NCBI RefSeq assembly: GCF_014651035.1
Contig: NZ_BMWC01000006.1
Span: forward strand, 423,917-487,916
DNA length: 64,000 nt
Direction: 5' to 3'
Source of the DNA: Streptomyces lomondensis
Lineage (GTDB): Bacteria; Actinomycetota; Actinomycetes; Streptomycetales; Streptomycetaceae
Of this stretch, positions 8,554-17,207 are shown one piece after another (position 1 is the first letter of the stretch; each line of letters opens with the position of its first letter). The notes under the pieces were generated by a model. It had not been told where the DNA came from, did not search any database, and worked only from the letters and a program-made list of their open reading frames with translations. Both the position numbers and the translations under genes were made by a program.

Positions 8554-8991
8554 ATGGGATCGGTACGCAAGGCAAGTGCCTGGCTTGGCCTCGTCGACGA
8601 CAACGAAGACGAGCGTTACTACGACGACGACTACTCCGACGGGACCGAGCCCGGGGAGGCCTGGGTCACCGATCCGCGTGTCAAGGTCGCCTCGGACGTC
8701 GCCGAGGAGAAGGGTCGCCGCATCGGCACGGTGACCCCGGACAGCTTCCGGGACGCCCGCGCCATCGGCGAGCTGTTCCGCGAGGGCGTGCCGGTCATCA
8801 TGAACCTCACGGCCATGGACGCCGGCGACGCCAAGCGCGTGGTCGACTTCGCGGCCGGGCTGATCTTCGGCCTGCGGGGTTCGATCGAGAGAGTGTCGAC
8901 CCGGGTGTTCCTGCTGACCCCCGCCAACACGGAGATCGTGAACGGCGACCCGGCCGCGCACCGCGCGGACGGCTTCTTCAACCAGAGCTGA
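8554..8991 (+). CDS. sflA: SepF-like cell division protein (SflA type)
   Basis: The product is 145 residues. The N-terminus MGSVRKASAWLGL resembles the amphipathic membrane-anchor helix of SepF proteins. An acidic linker rich in D, E and Y follows. The SepF core (about residues 60-135) includes the run VIMNLTAMDAGDAKRVVDFAAG and FGLRGSIERVSTRVFLLTP. SepF anchors FtsZ at the membrane. Streptomyces has extra SepF-like proteins, SflA and SflB, that restrain Z-ring formation. The gene stands alone, away from the ftsZ cluster, which is why SflA is preferred over the canonical SepF. The ATG at 8554 has a strong GAGAGGAGG upstream. Confidence 0.85.
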   Translation: MGSVRKASAWLGLVDDNEDERYYDDDYSDGTEPGEAWVTDPRVKVASDVAEEKGRRIGTVTPDSFRDARAIGELFREGVPVIMNLTAMDAGDAKRVVDFAAGLIFGLRGSIERVSTRVFLLTPANTEIVNGDPAAHRADGFFNQS

Positions 8992-9016
8992 GGCAGGGTC
9001 GCTCACCGGCCCTGCC
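8992..9016 (+). terminator. Possible weak terminator after the sflA-like gene
   Basis: A 7-bp stem GGCAGGG (8992-8998) pairs with CCCTGCC (9010-9016) across an 11-base loop directly after the stop codon. There is no U-run. It could act between the convergent sflA-like and acyl-CoA dehydrogenase genes. Confidence 0.4.
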
Positions 9017-9041
9017 CCCGCGCGGGTTCACCGGACAGGGT

Positions 9042-10232
9042 CTACCGGAAGGCGTCGAGTCCGGTGAGCGCCTTGCCCAGCACGAGCTGGTGCATCTCGA
9101 CGGTGCCCTCGTAGGTGAGCACCGACTCGAGGTTGGTCGCGTGCCGCATCACGGGATATTCGAGCGAGATCCCGTTGGCCCCGAGGATCGTGCGGGCCGT
9201 GCGGCAGATCTCGATCGCCTCCCGTACGTTGTTGAGCTTGCCGAAGCTGACCTGCTCGGGACGCAGGCGGCCGGCGTCCATCCGCCGCCCCAGATGATGG
9301 GCGAGCAGAATCCCCTTGTGCAGTTCGACCGCCATGTCGGCCAGTTTGGCCTGGGTGAGCTGGAAGCCGCCGATGGGCCGCCCGAACTGCTCCCGTGACT
9401 TGGCGTAGTCGACCGCGGCCTCGAAACAGCTGCGCGCCGCGCCCATGGCGCCCCAGACGATCCCGTACCGGGCGTGGGACAGACAGCTGAGCGGGCCCTT
9501 CAGTCCCGTGACCTCGGGCAGTACGGCATCAGCGGGCAGCCGTACCTCGTCGAGGACGAGCTCGCTGGTGACGGAGGCGCGCAGGGACCACTTGTGCTTG
9601 ATCTCGGGGGCGGAGAATCCCCCGCTGCCGGTCGGCACGACGAACCCGCGGATCCCGTCCTCGGTCTGCGCCCAGACGACGGCGACTCCGGCGACCGAGC
9701 CGTTGGTGATCCACATCTTGCGGCCGTTGAGGATCCAGTCGGTGCCGTCGCGCTTGGCGTACGTCCGCATGGAGGCGGGGTCGGAGCCGTGGTCGGGCTC
9801 GGTGAGCCCGAAGCAGCCGATGACGTCGCCGGCGGCCATGCGGGGCAGCCACTGCTGCTTCTGCTCCTCGCTGCCGAAGCGGTGGATGGCGTACATGGCG
9901 AGGGAGCCCTGCACGGAGACGAGGGAGCGGATGCCGGAGTCGGCGGCCTCCAGCTCCAGGCAGGCGAGGCCGTACTGCACGGCGCTCGCCCCGGCGCAGC
10001 CGTAGCCCTCCAGGGACATGCCGAGGGCGCCGATGCTCCCGAGTTCCCGGGCCAGCTCTCTGATTCCCGGCAGCTCCCCCTGCTCGTACCACTCGGCGAC
10101 ATACGGCAGCACCCGGTCCGCGGCCCAGGCCCGCACGGTGTCCCTGATCCCGAGGTCCTCCGGCTCCAGCAGGTCGTCCAGCCCGAGGGGGTCGGCGGGA
10201 TCGAAGGGAGGCAGCTTGGACGAACCGGACAT
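9042..10232 (-). CDS. Acyl-CoA dehydrogenase, glutaryl-CoA dehydrogenase-like
   Basis: The product is 396 residues, normal for the family. The three acyl-CoA dehydrogenase parts are present: an N-terminal helical domain, a middle beta domain with CFGLTEPDHGSDPASM and WITNG, and a C-terminal helical domain with the catalytic glutamate in TYEGTVEMHQLVLGK. It should oxidise a short-chain or dicarboxylic acyl-CoA with FAD, passing electrons to ETF. The glutaryl-CoA assignment rests on overall similarity to that subgroup. The ATG at 10232 has GGAGGG 8 bases upstream. A short inverted repeat, CTAGC-N3-GCTAG, lies 27 bases upstream and may be an operator. Confidence 0.88.
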   Translation of the reverse strand: MSGSSKLPPFDPADPLGLDDLLEPEDLGIRDTVRAWAADRVLPYVAEWYEQGELPGIRELARELGSIGALGMSLEGYGCAGASAVQYGLACLELEAADSGIRSLVSVQGSLAMYAIHRFGSEEQKQQWLPRMAAGDVIGCFGLTEPDHGSDPASMRTYAKRDGTDWILNGRKMWITNGSVAGVAVVWAQTEDGIRGFVVPTGSGGFSAPEIKHKWSLRASVTSELVLDEVRLPADAVLPEVTGLKGPLSCLSHARYGIVWGAMGAARSCFEAAVDYAKSREQFGRPIGGFQLTQAKLADMAVELHKGILLAHHLGRRMDAGRLRPEQVSFGKLNNVREAIEICRTARTILGANGISLEYPVMRHATNLESVLTYEGTVEMHQLVLGKALTGLDAFR

Positions 10233-10258
10233 GATCGACACCCTCCGAAACTCTTTAA

Positions 10259-10271
10259 CTAGCACCGCTAG
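10259..10271. promoter_or_regulatory. Inverted repeat at the acyl-CoA dehydrogenase promoter
   Basis: CTAGC, three bases, GCTAG, flanked by TTAA on the gene side. It is 27-39 bases upstream of the ATG. The position and symmetry fit a TetR- or MarR-type operator controlling a catabolic gene. The repressor is not encoded next to it. Confidence 0.4.
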
Positions 10272-10462
10272 CCAAGACGCTACGGTCTCTGCCCACCCAA
10301 GCACCACCCGTAGCTGCCAACTGAGAGGCGAAGCTCGCCCGTGGTCGGCACCACGCCACCGGCGACTGCGGGCCACGTTCGCACCGCAAGCCGCCAACGA
10401 CGCCCCCACGGGCGACCTCGACCCCTCGACCGACAGCTACGGGCGGCGCGCGGGTGGGCGAC

Positions 10463-12064
10463 TCACACCGAGACGCGTGACTCCGCGGCGTCCCTCGGGG
10501 CAGGTACCTCCACCGCCCCCGCCTCACACTGCATGACCCGCGGCAACCGCAACGCCATCACCGCCCCGAGCAGCAACAACCCCGCACTCACCAGCAACGT
10601 CACATGCAGCCCGTGCACGAACGCGTCCCGGGCGGCATGCCGCAGAGCAACACCCGCAGACCCGCCCAGCTGCGCAGCAACCTCGTACGCCTCCCCCAGC
10701 GAATGCCCCGCCGAGGAGGACGCCGACTCCGGCACCCCCCGCACGCCCGACAGCCCAGGCGCGTACGCCGCGTTCATCACGCTGCCGAGCAGGGCGATCC
10801 CGATCCCCGCCCCCAGCTGGTACGACGTCTCCCCGATCGCCGCCGCCCCACCGGCCTGCTCCTGCGGCGCCTCGCTCAGCATCGACTCGTACGCCCCGAA
10901 CAGCGTCGTCTCCAGCCCGAAGCCCAGCAGCACGAACCCGGTCAGCATCAGCGCGCAGTCGTCCGTCCGGCCCAGCGCCGTCAGCAGCACCACCGCGAAC
11001 GCGGTCAGGCAGAACCCGGCGCACACCATCCGCCGCGGCCCGAACCGCCGCAGCATCCGCGCCCCGGCCAGCCCGGCCGCCATCGCCGCGAACGTCAGCG
11101 GCAGCAGCCGCAGCCCCGTCTCCAGCGGCGACAGCCCGAGCACCAGCTGGAGGTACTGCGCCGCGATCAGCTCAAGGCCCACCAGCGCGAGCATCGCCAG
11201 CACGATGCACCCGACGGAGGTACTGAACGCCGGCCGCGCGAACATCTTGAGGTCGACCAGCGGCTGCTCCCGCCGCCGCTGCCGTCGTACGAAGCCCACC
11301 AGCAGCGCCGCGCCCGCCACCAGCGGCAGCAGGGTGAACACGCTCCCGGCCGGCTCCCCGCCGCCGAGCCGCTTGACGCCCAGCACCACGCCGAACAGAC
11401 CGGCGGCGGCCATCAGCGCCCCGACGACGTCCCAGGGACCGTGGCCGTCGCCCTTCGACTCGGGCAGCAGCAGACGTCCCACCGGGAGGCTGACCAGCAT
11501 CAACGGGATGTTGACGAGGAAGACCGAACCCCACCAGAAGTGCTCCAGCAGGAAGCCGCCGAGCAGCGGCCCGACCGCCGCGCCCACCGCGGCCACGGCG
11601 CTCCAGATGCCGATCGCGAGCGCCCGCTCCCGCCGGTCGGGGAAGACCTGCCGCAGGATCGACAGAGTGGCCGGCATGATCATCGCGCCGCCCACCCCGA
11701 GCAGCGCCCGCGCCACGATCAGCAGCTGCGCGCTGTCCGCCAGGGCCGCGAGCCCCGAGGCGACGCCGAACAGCGCGTACCCCAGGAGCAGCACCCTTCT
11801 GCGGCCGACGCGGTCGCCCAGCGTGCCGAACAGGATCAGCAGCGAGGCGCAGACCAGCGGGTAGACGTCGACGATCCAGAGCAGCTCTATCCCGCCGGGC
11901 TTCAGGTCCTCGGTGACGGCGGGGACCGCCACGTGCAGCACGGTGGCGTCGACGGCGACCAGCAGCAGGCTGACGCAGAGGACGACGAGGACCACCCAGC
12001 GGTTGGCACCGGCCCCGGCCGCCCGACGGCGCAGCGCAGCGGCAGCCGTGGTCGTCCCGGACAT
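10463..12064 (-). CDS. MFS drug-type exporter, 14-TM DHA2 family
   Basis: The product is 533 residues. The 14 predicted membrane segments and family motifs place it in the DHA2 branch of the major facilitator superfamily. The motifs include LLILFGTLGDRVGRRRVLL (motif A) after helix 2 and a motif C-like stretch rich in Gly and Pro around GPLLGGFLL. Members expel drugs or toxic metabolites with proton antiport. The ATG at 12064 has GGGAGG 7 bases upstream; the longer in-frame start lacks a site. The C-terminus is a roughly 25-residue cytoplasmic tail. A perfect 14-bp palindrome lies about 185 bases upstream. The substrate is unknown. Confidence 0.88.
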   Translation of the reverse strand: MSGTTTAAAALRRRAAGAGANRWVVLVVLCVSLLLVAVDATVLHVAVPAVTEDLKPGGIELLWIVDVYPLVCASLLILFGTLGDRVGRRRVLLLGYALFGVASGLAALADSAQLLIVARALLGVGGAMIMPATLSILRQVFPDRRERALAIGIWSAVAAVGAAVGPLLGGFLLEHFWWGSVFLVNIPLMLVSLPVGRLLLPESKGDGHGPWDVVGALMAAAGLFGVVLGVKRLGGGEPAGSVFTLLPLVAGAALLVGFVRRQRRREQPLVDLKMFARPAFSTSVGCIVLAMLALVGLELIAAQYLQLVLGLSPLETGLRLLPLTFAAMAAGLAGARMLRRFGPRRMVCAGFCLTAFAVVLLTALGRTDDCALMLTGFVLLGFGLETTLFGAYESMLSEAPQEQAGGAAAIGETSYQLGAGIGIALLGSVMNAAYAPGLSGVRGVPESASSSAGHSLGEAYEVAAQLGGSAGVALRHAARDAFVHGLHVTLLVSAGLLLLGAVMALRLPRVMQCEAGAVEVPAPRDAAESRVSV

Positions 12065-12247
12065 GTACGTACCTCCCAGATGTTCCCTCGCGATCGGCGG
12101 GCTCACGGGGTGGGGACGCCCCCGCGACTCGGCCGGAGAGGAGCGGTGGTCTCCGGCCCGCGCAAACGAAAAGCGAGTGACACGTCAGAGTACGCGAGTC
12201 CCCGACCGAGCCGAGTGGCGGACCTCTCACCCGTCCGGCGGAAAGAT

Positions 12248-12261
12248 GTGGCGTACGCCAC
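12248..12261. promoter_or_regulatory. Perfect 14-bp palindrome in a divergent promoter region
   Basis: GTGGCGTACGCCAC is fully symmetric. It lies between the MFS exporter (start 12064) and the divergent mannosyltransferase-like gene (start 12327). Palindromes of this kind are typical operators for TetR-type repressors of exporters, but no such gene is adjacent. Confidence 0.4.
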
Positions 12262-12326
12262 TCTCCCCTCCGTCGACCACGCCCCGGCCGACCGGCCGGT
12301 TCCCGTCCCGGTCGATAATCGGGCCC

Positions 12327-13556
12327 GTGACCGATCTTGAGACGCGCGCGGCCCCGCCCCGCGCCGGGGCGCTGCGCCGGGCGGCCCCGGCGCTCCTCGG
12401 GTACGCGGCCGTACGCGCTCTGGGCCTGATCGTCCTGGCCCTGTGGAGCGCGGCGCGGGACAAGAGCGCGTACACGCTGCTGACGGCTCGCTGGGACGCG
12501 CTCTGGTACACCAGGGTCGCCGAACTCGGCTACGGCTACGAGGTGCGCCTGGCGAACGGGGACGTGCACTCGAACCTCGCGTTCTTCCCGCTGCTGCCCT
12601 GGCTGGAGCGGCTGGTGGCGGCGGTGTCGCCGCTGTCGTACGCGGACGGGGGGTTCGTCGTCAGCCTGTGCGCCTCCCTCGCCGCGGCCTGGGGGATCTT
12701 CGCGGTGGCGGAGCATGTGTACGGCCGCCGGGCCGGGGTGTGCGCGGTGCTGCTGTGGGCCGTCCTGCCGGTCGGGATCGTGCAGTCGATGGCGTACAGC
12801 GAGTCGCTGTTCACGGCGCTCGCCGCGTGGTCGCTGTACGCGGTCCTGACCGGCCGCTGGCCGACGGCGGGCGCGCTGGCCCTGCTGGCCGGGCTGACCC
12901 GCCCGGTGGGGGTGGCCGTGGTGGCGGCCGTGTGGGTGGCGGCGGTGGTCTCGTTCGTGCGGGAGCGGCGCGCGGCCGAGGCGGCCGGCGCGCACGGCGC
13001 GACACGCGCCGCCGGCTCGGCCGATGCCGACAACGGCGACAACGCCAGCGACAGCCCCCGGGCCCGCCGCGTCCTCGGCATGCTGCTCGCTCCCCTCGGC
13101 ACCGTCGGTTACGTCCTCTGGGTCGGCCACCGCACCGGCAAGGGCCCACTCGGCTACCTCGATGTGCAGGCCGGCTGGCGCAACGGTTTCGACGGCGGTT
13201 ACGCGTTCGCCCGGTTCGTCGCCGAAAAGTTCACGTCGTTCCCGTCGGCGCTCGCCGGTGCGGGGCTGATCGTCGGGGTCGCGTCAGTCATCTGGCTGTA
13301 TGGGGTCGGCGTACGTCAGCGCCAGCCGCTGCCGCTGCTGGTCTACACCGGCGTCGTCACCGCGCTCGCCCTGTGCGCGTCGAGCTACTTCGGCTCGAAA
13401 CCGCGCCTGCTGCTGCCCGCCTTCCCCCTGCTGCTGCCCCTCGCCCTGGCCCTGTCCCGACTGCGTATGCGCAGGTCAGCATGGGTGCTCGGGCCCGTGG
13501 CGGTCGCCTCGGCGGTGTACGGGGCGTTCTGGCTGAACGGCTCCGGTCCGCCCTGA
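12327..13556 (+). CDS. GT-C type mannosyltransferase-like membrane protein (PIG-V family)
   Basis: The product is 409 residues. Many hydrophobic helices run through the protein, interrupted by a hydrophilic loop at about 210-250 rich in Ala, Asp and Arg. Early on it has TARWDALWYTRVAELGYGY, the RWDALWY signature of the PIG-V/GPI-mannosyltransferase-like group, followed by NLAFFPLLPWLER. Such proteins are lipid-phosphate-mannose-dependent GT-C transferases acting outside the membrane. The acceptor here is unknown. The GTG at 12327 begins directly before the conserved region, without an obvious ribosome site; the transcript may be leaderless. Upstream in-frame sequence belongs to the promoter region of the divergent exporter. 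Confidence 0.75.
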   Translation: MTDLETRAAPPRAGALRRAAPALLGYAAVRALGLIVLALWSAARDKSAYTLLTARWDALWYTRVAELGYGYEVRLANGDVHSNLAFFPLLPWLERLVAAVSPLSYADGGFVVSLCASLAAAWGIFAVAEHVYGRRAGVCAVLLWAVLPVGIVQSMAYSESLFTALAAWSLYAVLTGRWPTAGALALLAGLTRPVGVAVVAAVWVAAVVSFVRERRAAEAAGAHGATRAAGSADADNGDNASDSPRARRVLGMLLAPLGTVGYVLWVGHRTGKGPLGYLDVQAGWRNGFDGGYAFARFVAEKFTSFPSALAGAGLIVGVASVIWLYGVGVRQRQPLPLLVYTGVVTALALCASSYFGSKPRLLLPAFPLLLPLALALSRLRMRRSAWVLGPVAVASAVYGAFWLNGSGPP

Positions 13557-13783
13557 CCCGCTGTGAGCGCGGGGAGAATTCCGGCCCATGTCCGGGTGAA
13601 CGAATTCAAAAGCGCAATAAAACCCGCCTCCGGAATGATCAAAGGAATTGAAGGCCACAGCGGCCGACGATTGTAGATTCGCTGGAAATAAACCTCCTCC
13701 TGAGAGGAATCCCACATCACATCGTCATCACAAAGCCGTTGATTCGCCCGGGATCAGAGCTCACTCGCTGTAACGTCGATTGG
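13557..13783. other. Relatively AT-rich intergenic region before the PAP2 gene
   Basis: This stretch is clearly richer in A and T than its surroundings. It contains TTGAAG and, 18 bases on, a TGTAGATT run that could be a promoter. TAACGT at 13771 is 7 bases before the GTG of the PAP2 gene and would give a leaderless transcript. No gene is supported. Confidence 0.4.
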
Positions 13784-14779
13784 GTGCGTACCGAACCGAA
13801 GCTCACCCGTCTGGACCGGGTGTTCGCCCGGCTGGATCGTGAGCCGGAACGACCGGCCCACCTCGATGTGCCGAAGATGAGCAGGCACCGCATCGTGCTC
13901 TTCGCGGCGACCCTGGCCTTCTACGGCGCGATCGTGTGGGCCGTGGTGATCACGTCCTGGCTGGTCCGGCTCGACTGGCAGGTCATGTTCTTCCGGCCGT
14001 ACCAGCAGTGGTCGGGGATCCACTGGTTCGTCGACTACTACGTGGTGCTCGGCCAGCGCGGCCCGACCGCCGTGATGGTGGCGGCCTGGCTGGGCTGGCG
14101 CTCCTGGCGGCAGCACACCCTGCGCCCGCTGCTCGCCCTCGGCGTCTCGCTGCTGCTGCTGAACGTGACGGTCGGCGCCGCCAAGTACGGCATGGGCCGC
14201 CTGGGACCGCACTACGCGACCGTGATCGGCTCGAACGAGATGTGGCGCGGCGGCGATATATTTCCGAGCGGTCACACCGCCAACGCCGTGGTGACCTGGG
14301 GAATCCTGGCCTATATGGCCTCCACCCCGAGAGCGCGCCGCTGGCTGTCCGCCGTGTCCGCGGTGACCTCGCTCGGCGTCGGGATGGCCACCGTCTACCT
14401 CGGTACGCACTGGCTGAGCGATGTGCTGCTCGGCTGGGCCGCGGGCCTGCTGATCCTGCTCGCCCTGCCGTGGTTCGAGCCGCTGATCGCCCGCTCCGAG
14501 GCCCGGATCTTCGCCCTGCGCGACCGCTGGCGGGACCGCCGGAGCCGTGCCGCGACCGCCCCGGTCGGCCCACCGCCCGTGGTGGTCACGCCGCTGCCCG
14601 CCGACCGGGACGACGTCGCGGCCCGCTCGCCCCGGGCCCCGGTCTACCTGGCCCCGGGCCCGCACACGGCCCGCTCGGAGCGCACGCCGATCACCCCGGC
14701 CGGCAGCCGCCGGCCGCCGCAGCCGGAGCGTCACCCGCGCGGCTCGACCCCTTCGGCCCGCCCCCTGACGGGCGGCTGA
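13784..14779 (+). CDS. PAP2-superfamily membrane phosphatase
   Basis: The product is 331 residues. Five to six membrane segments carry the three phosphatase motifs: KYGMGRLGP (motif 1), PSGHTAN (motif 2, His as acid/base) and TVYLGTHWLSDV (motif 3, nucleophile His). It should dephosphorylate a lipid phosphate such as phosphatidate or a polyprenyl pyrophosphate on the outer membrane face. About 90 C-terminal residues are Pro/Arg-rich and likely disordered. The GTG at 13784 was chosen because TAACGT lies 7 bases upstream, suggesting a leaderless mRNA; an in-frame TTG at 13739 would add 15 residues. A strong hairpin follows the stop. Confidence 0.87.
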   Translation: MRTEPKLTRLDRVFARLDREPERPAHLDVPKMSRHRIVLFAATLAFYGAIVWAVVITSWLVRLDWQVMFFRPYQQWSGIHWFVDYYVVLGQRGPTAVMVAAWLGWRSWRQHTLRPLLALGVSLLLLNVTVGAAKYGMGRLGPHYATVIGSNEMWRGGDIFPSGHTANAVVTWGILAYMASTPRARRWLSAVSAVTSLGVGMATVYLGTHWLSDVLLGWAAGLLILLALPWFEPLIARSEARIFALRDRWRDRRSRAATAPVGPPPVVVTPLPADRDDVAARSPRAPVYLAPGPHTARSERTPITPAGSRRPPQPERHPRGSTPSARPLTGG

Positions 14780-14816
14780 CCACGGCGGACGACCGGGTCG
14801 GTGCGCACCCCGGCCG

Positions 14817-14867
14817 GACACGGCGAAGGCCCCGGTTCCCCAGCGGAACCGGGGCCTTCGCCGTGTC
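14817..14867. terminator. 23-bp-stem hairpin between convergent genes
   Basis: A perfect 23-bp stem (14817-14839 with 14845-14867) has a 5-base loop. It lies between the PAP2 gene and the I78 inhibitor gene and touches the stop codon of the latter. It should stop transcription in both directions. Confidence 0.85.
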
Positions 14868-15083
14868 TCAGCCCTTCCAGGCGCGTGCCACCCGGCCGCC
14901 CTTCACCTCGAAGTTCAGCCGGCCCACGCGGTACTCCATCGTGATGATCGCCCCCGGCGGCAGCGCGCGCACCGTCGCCCAGCCGCGCTCACGCGCGAGG
15001 CGTTCGGCCCGTTCGGCCGCCAGGCCGACATAGGTGTCCGGGCTGTCGTCGGGTTCCGCGGATGGTGTCGGAATCGGTGCCAT
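14868..15083 (-). CDS. I78-family peptidase inhibitor
   Basis: The product is 71 residues. The second half, with YVGLAAERAERLARERGW, ALPPGAIITMEYRVGRLN and FEVKGGRVARAWKG, has the layout of I78 (potato inhibitor I-like) bacterial inhibitors: a helix, then a loop carrying the reactive region, then strands ending in a GRV-type turn. There is no signal peptide, so it probably acts in the cytoplasm or on a co-produced protease. Whether it targets the secreted proteases encoded about 8-10 kb away is unknown. ATG at 15083. Its stop codon abuts a strong bidirectional terminator. Confidence 0.8.
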   Translation of the reverse strand: MAPIPTPSAEPDDSPDTYVGLAAERAERLARERGWATVRALPPGAIITMEYRVGRLNFEVKGGRVARAWKG

Positions 15084-15515
15084 GCCGCCACGCTATGTCC
15101 TGCCCGGCGACCGGGGAAGTCCGGGCCGGTATCCCCGGTCACTGTCCGCCTCCGGTCACGCTTCTGTCACAAGATCACGACAGGTGTTTCGGGCGCTGCC
15201 GGTCACACGGACGAGCGGTTCCGTAGGCCTTCCGCAGGCATTCGATCGCAATTCCCGGGTGTCACATGAGCTCATGGAAAAGCCCGTCGGAAAGGTCCGG
15301 GAGAAGGTCCCCCGGGGCTGGGTTCCATTACGGCCGCGCACCGGGTCTGCGGGGCCGTACGCCGCACAGGAAATGCAGGGCTTCGGCGGCAGGGAGGCCG
15401 GTATGCCCCCTGTCGGAGCCCGCGGTGACGCGAGCATCATGACGTGAGCTCGCGGGTACGAGTGGCGCGGGCATCGGCGGGCCCGGTACGCGATGAGCGA
15501 AGGGGCGAGCGAGCG
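15084..15515. other. Intergenic region upstream of ctaD
   Basis: This 432-base stretch has no convincing gene. An open frame at 15034-15447 on the plus strand has atypical composition and no ribosome site. The stretch must hold the divergent promoters of the I78 inhibitor and ctaD genes. I could not identify a recognisable operator. Confidence 0.5.
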
Positions 15516-17207
15516 ATGGGGACGCAGACCGTACAGGCGACGGCGCGGCCCGCGCCGAGGAAGCGGCACGGGCGGCTGGTGGTCGACTGGCTGACGACGA
15601 CCGACCACAAGAAGATCGGCCACCTCTACCTGGTCACGTCGTTCATGTTCTTCCTGGTCGCCGGCGTGATGGCGCTGCTGATGCGCGCCGAACTGGCCAG
15701 GCCCGGGCTCCAGATCATCGACAACCAGCAGTTCAACCAGCTGTTCACGATGCACGGCACGATCATGCTGCTGCTGTTCGCGACACCGACCTTCGCGGGC
15801 TTCGCGAACGAGCTGATGCCGCTCCAGATCGGCGCGCCCGACGTCGCCTTCCCGCGGCTGAACATGTTCTCGTACTGGCTGTTCCTGTTCGGCGGTCTGA
15901 TGGTGCTCGGCTCGCTGCTGGTGCCGACCGGGCCGCCGGACTTCGGCTGGACCGCCTACGCCCCGCTCAACAGCGCGGAGCGCACACCGGGCGTCGGGGC
16001 CGATCTGTGGATCATGGGGCTGGCGCTGTCCGGCTTCGGCACGATCCTCGGCGCGGTCAACTTCGTCACCACCATCATCGGGATGCGCGCCCCCGGCATG
16101 ACGATGTTCCGGATGCCGATCTTCGTCTGGAACACGCTGTTCACGTCGATCATGATCCTGATGGCGTTCCCGGTGCTCGCGGCGGCGCTGCTGGTGCTGG
16201 AGGCGGACCGGCGGTTCGGCTCGCAGGTGTTCGACGCGGCCAACGGCGGGGCGATCCTGTGGCAGCACCTGTTCTGGTTCTTCGGCCATCCCGAGGTGTA
16301 CATCATCGCGCTGCCGTTCTTCGGGCTCATCACGGAGATCATCCCGGTCTTCAGCCGCAAGCCCCTGTTCGGCTACCTGACGCTGGTCGGGGCGACGATG
16401 GCGATCACCGGCCTGTCGATGATCGTGTGGGCACACCACATGTTCGCCACCGGTGCGGTGCTGCTGCCGTTCTTCTCCTTCATGAGCTTCCTGATCGCGG
16501 TGCCGACGGGCGTGAAGATCTTCAACTGGGCCGGCACCATGCTGAAGGGCTCGCTGTCGTTCGAGACGCCGATGCTGTGGGCGACGGGCTTCCTGGTGAC
16601 CTTCCTGTTCGGCGGGCTGACCGGGGTGATCCTGGCGTCGCCGCCGCTGGACTTCCACGTCACGGACACGTACTTCGTGGTCGCGCACTTCCACTACGTC
16701 GTCTTCGGCACGGTCGTCTTCGCGATCTTCGCCGGGTTCTACTTCTGGTGGCCCAAGTTCACCGGGAAGATGCTCGACGAGCGACTCGGGAAGATCCAGT
16801 TCTGGACGCTGTTCACGGGCTTCCACACCACGTTCCTGGTGCAGCACTGGCTGGGCGCCGAGGGCATGCCCCGCCGCTACGCCGACTACCTCGCGGCGGA
16901 CGGCTTCACGGCGCTGAACACGGTGTCGACCATCGGCGCGTTCCTGCTCGGCGTCTCGACCCTGCCGTTCCTCTACAACGTGTGGAAGACCGCCAAGTAC
17001 GGCGAGAAGGTGGAGGTCGACGACCCCTGGGGCTTCGGCCGTTCGCTGGAGTGGGCGACCTCGTGCCCGCCGCCCCGGCACAACTTCACGACCCTGCCCA
17101 AGATCCGCTCCGAGTCGCCGGCGTTCGACCTGCACCATCCGGAGTATGCGGCCGTGACTGCGCAGCCCGAGCCAAAGCGCCATCAAGCCGGTCGCGAGTC
17201 CTCCTGA
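15516..17207 (+). CDS. ctaD: Cytochrome c oxidase subunit I (aa3 type)
   Basis: The product is 563 residues with 12 membrane segments. Heme and copper ligands are visible: His in MHGTIML (heme a), FFGHPEVYIIALP (CuB His and the cross-linked Tyr), WAHHMF (two further CuB His), and VAHFHYV (heme ligands). EVYI and the K-channel residues are intact, so the chain looks catalytically competent. Subunits II and III are not adjacent. Streptomyces genomes often carry a second, stand-alone ctaD besides the one in the main cta cluster, and this looks like such a copy. The ATG at 15516 has only a weak GGGGCGAG upstream. The last 122 bases overlap, tail to tail, the WYL regulator gene on the other strand. 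Confidence 0.93.
   Translation: MGTQTVQATARPAPRKRHGRLVVDWLTTTDHKKIGHLYLVTSFMFFLVAGVMALLMRAELARPGLQIIDNQQFNQLFTMHGTIMLLLFATPTFAGFANELMPLQIGAPDVAFPRLNMFSYWLFLFGGLMVLGSLLVPTGPPDFGWTAYAPLNSAERTPGVGADLWIMGLALSGFGTILGAVNFVTTIIGMRAPGMTMFRMPIFVWNTLFTSIMILMAFPVLAAALLVLEADRRFGSQVFDAANGGAILWQHLFWFFGHPEVYIIALPFFGLITEIIPVFSRKPLFGYLTLVGATMAITGLSMIVWAHHMFATGAVLLPFFSFMSFLIAVPTGVKIFNWAGTMLKGSLSFETPMLWATGFLVTFLFGGLTGVILASPPLDFHVTDTYFVVAHFHYVVFGTVVFAIFAGFYFWWPKFTGKMLDERLGKIQFWTLFTGFHTTFLVQHWLGAEGMPRRYADYLAADGFTALNTVSTIGAFLLGVSTLPFLYNVWKTAKYGEKVEVDDPWGFGRSLEWATSCPPPRHNFTTLPKIRSESPAFDLHHPEYAAVTAQPEPKRHQAGRESS

Noticed and set aside
13385..13720. 111-codon minus-strand frame upstream of the PAP2 gene
   Set aside because: It overlaps the end of the mannosyltransferase-like gene antisense and has no recognisable product. 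It only reflects the AT-rich gap.
15156..17186. 676-codon minus-strand frame opposite ctaD
   Set aside because: Its product is Arg/Gln/His-rich with no domain. The plus strand gives a fully conserved oxidase subunit.
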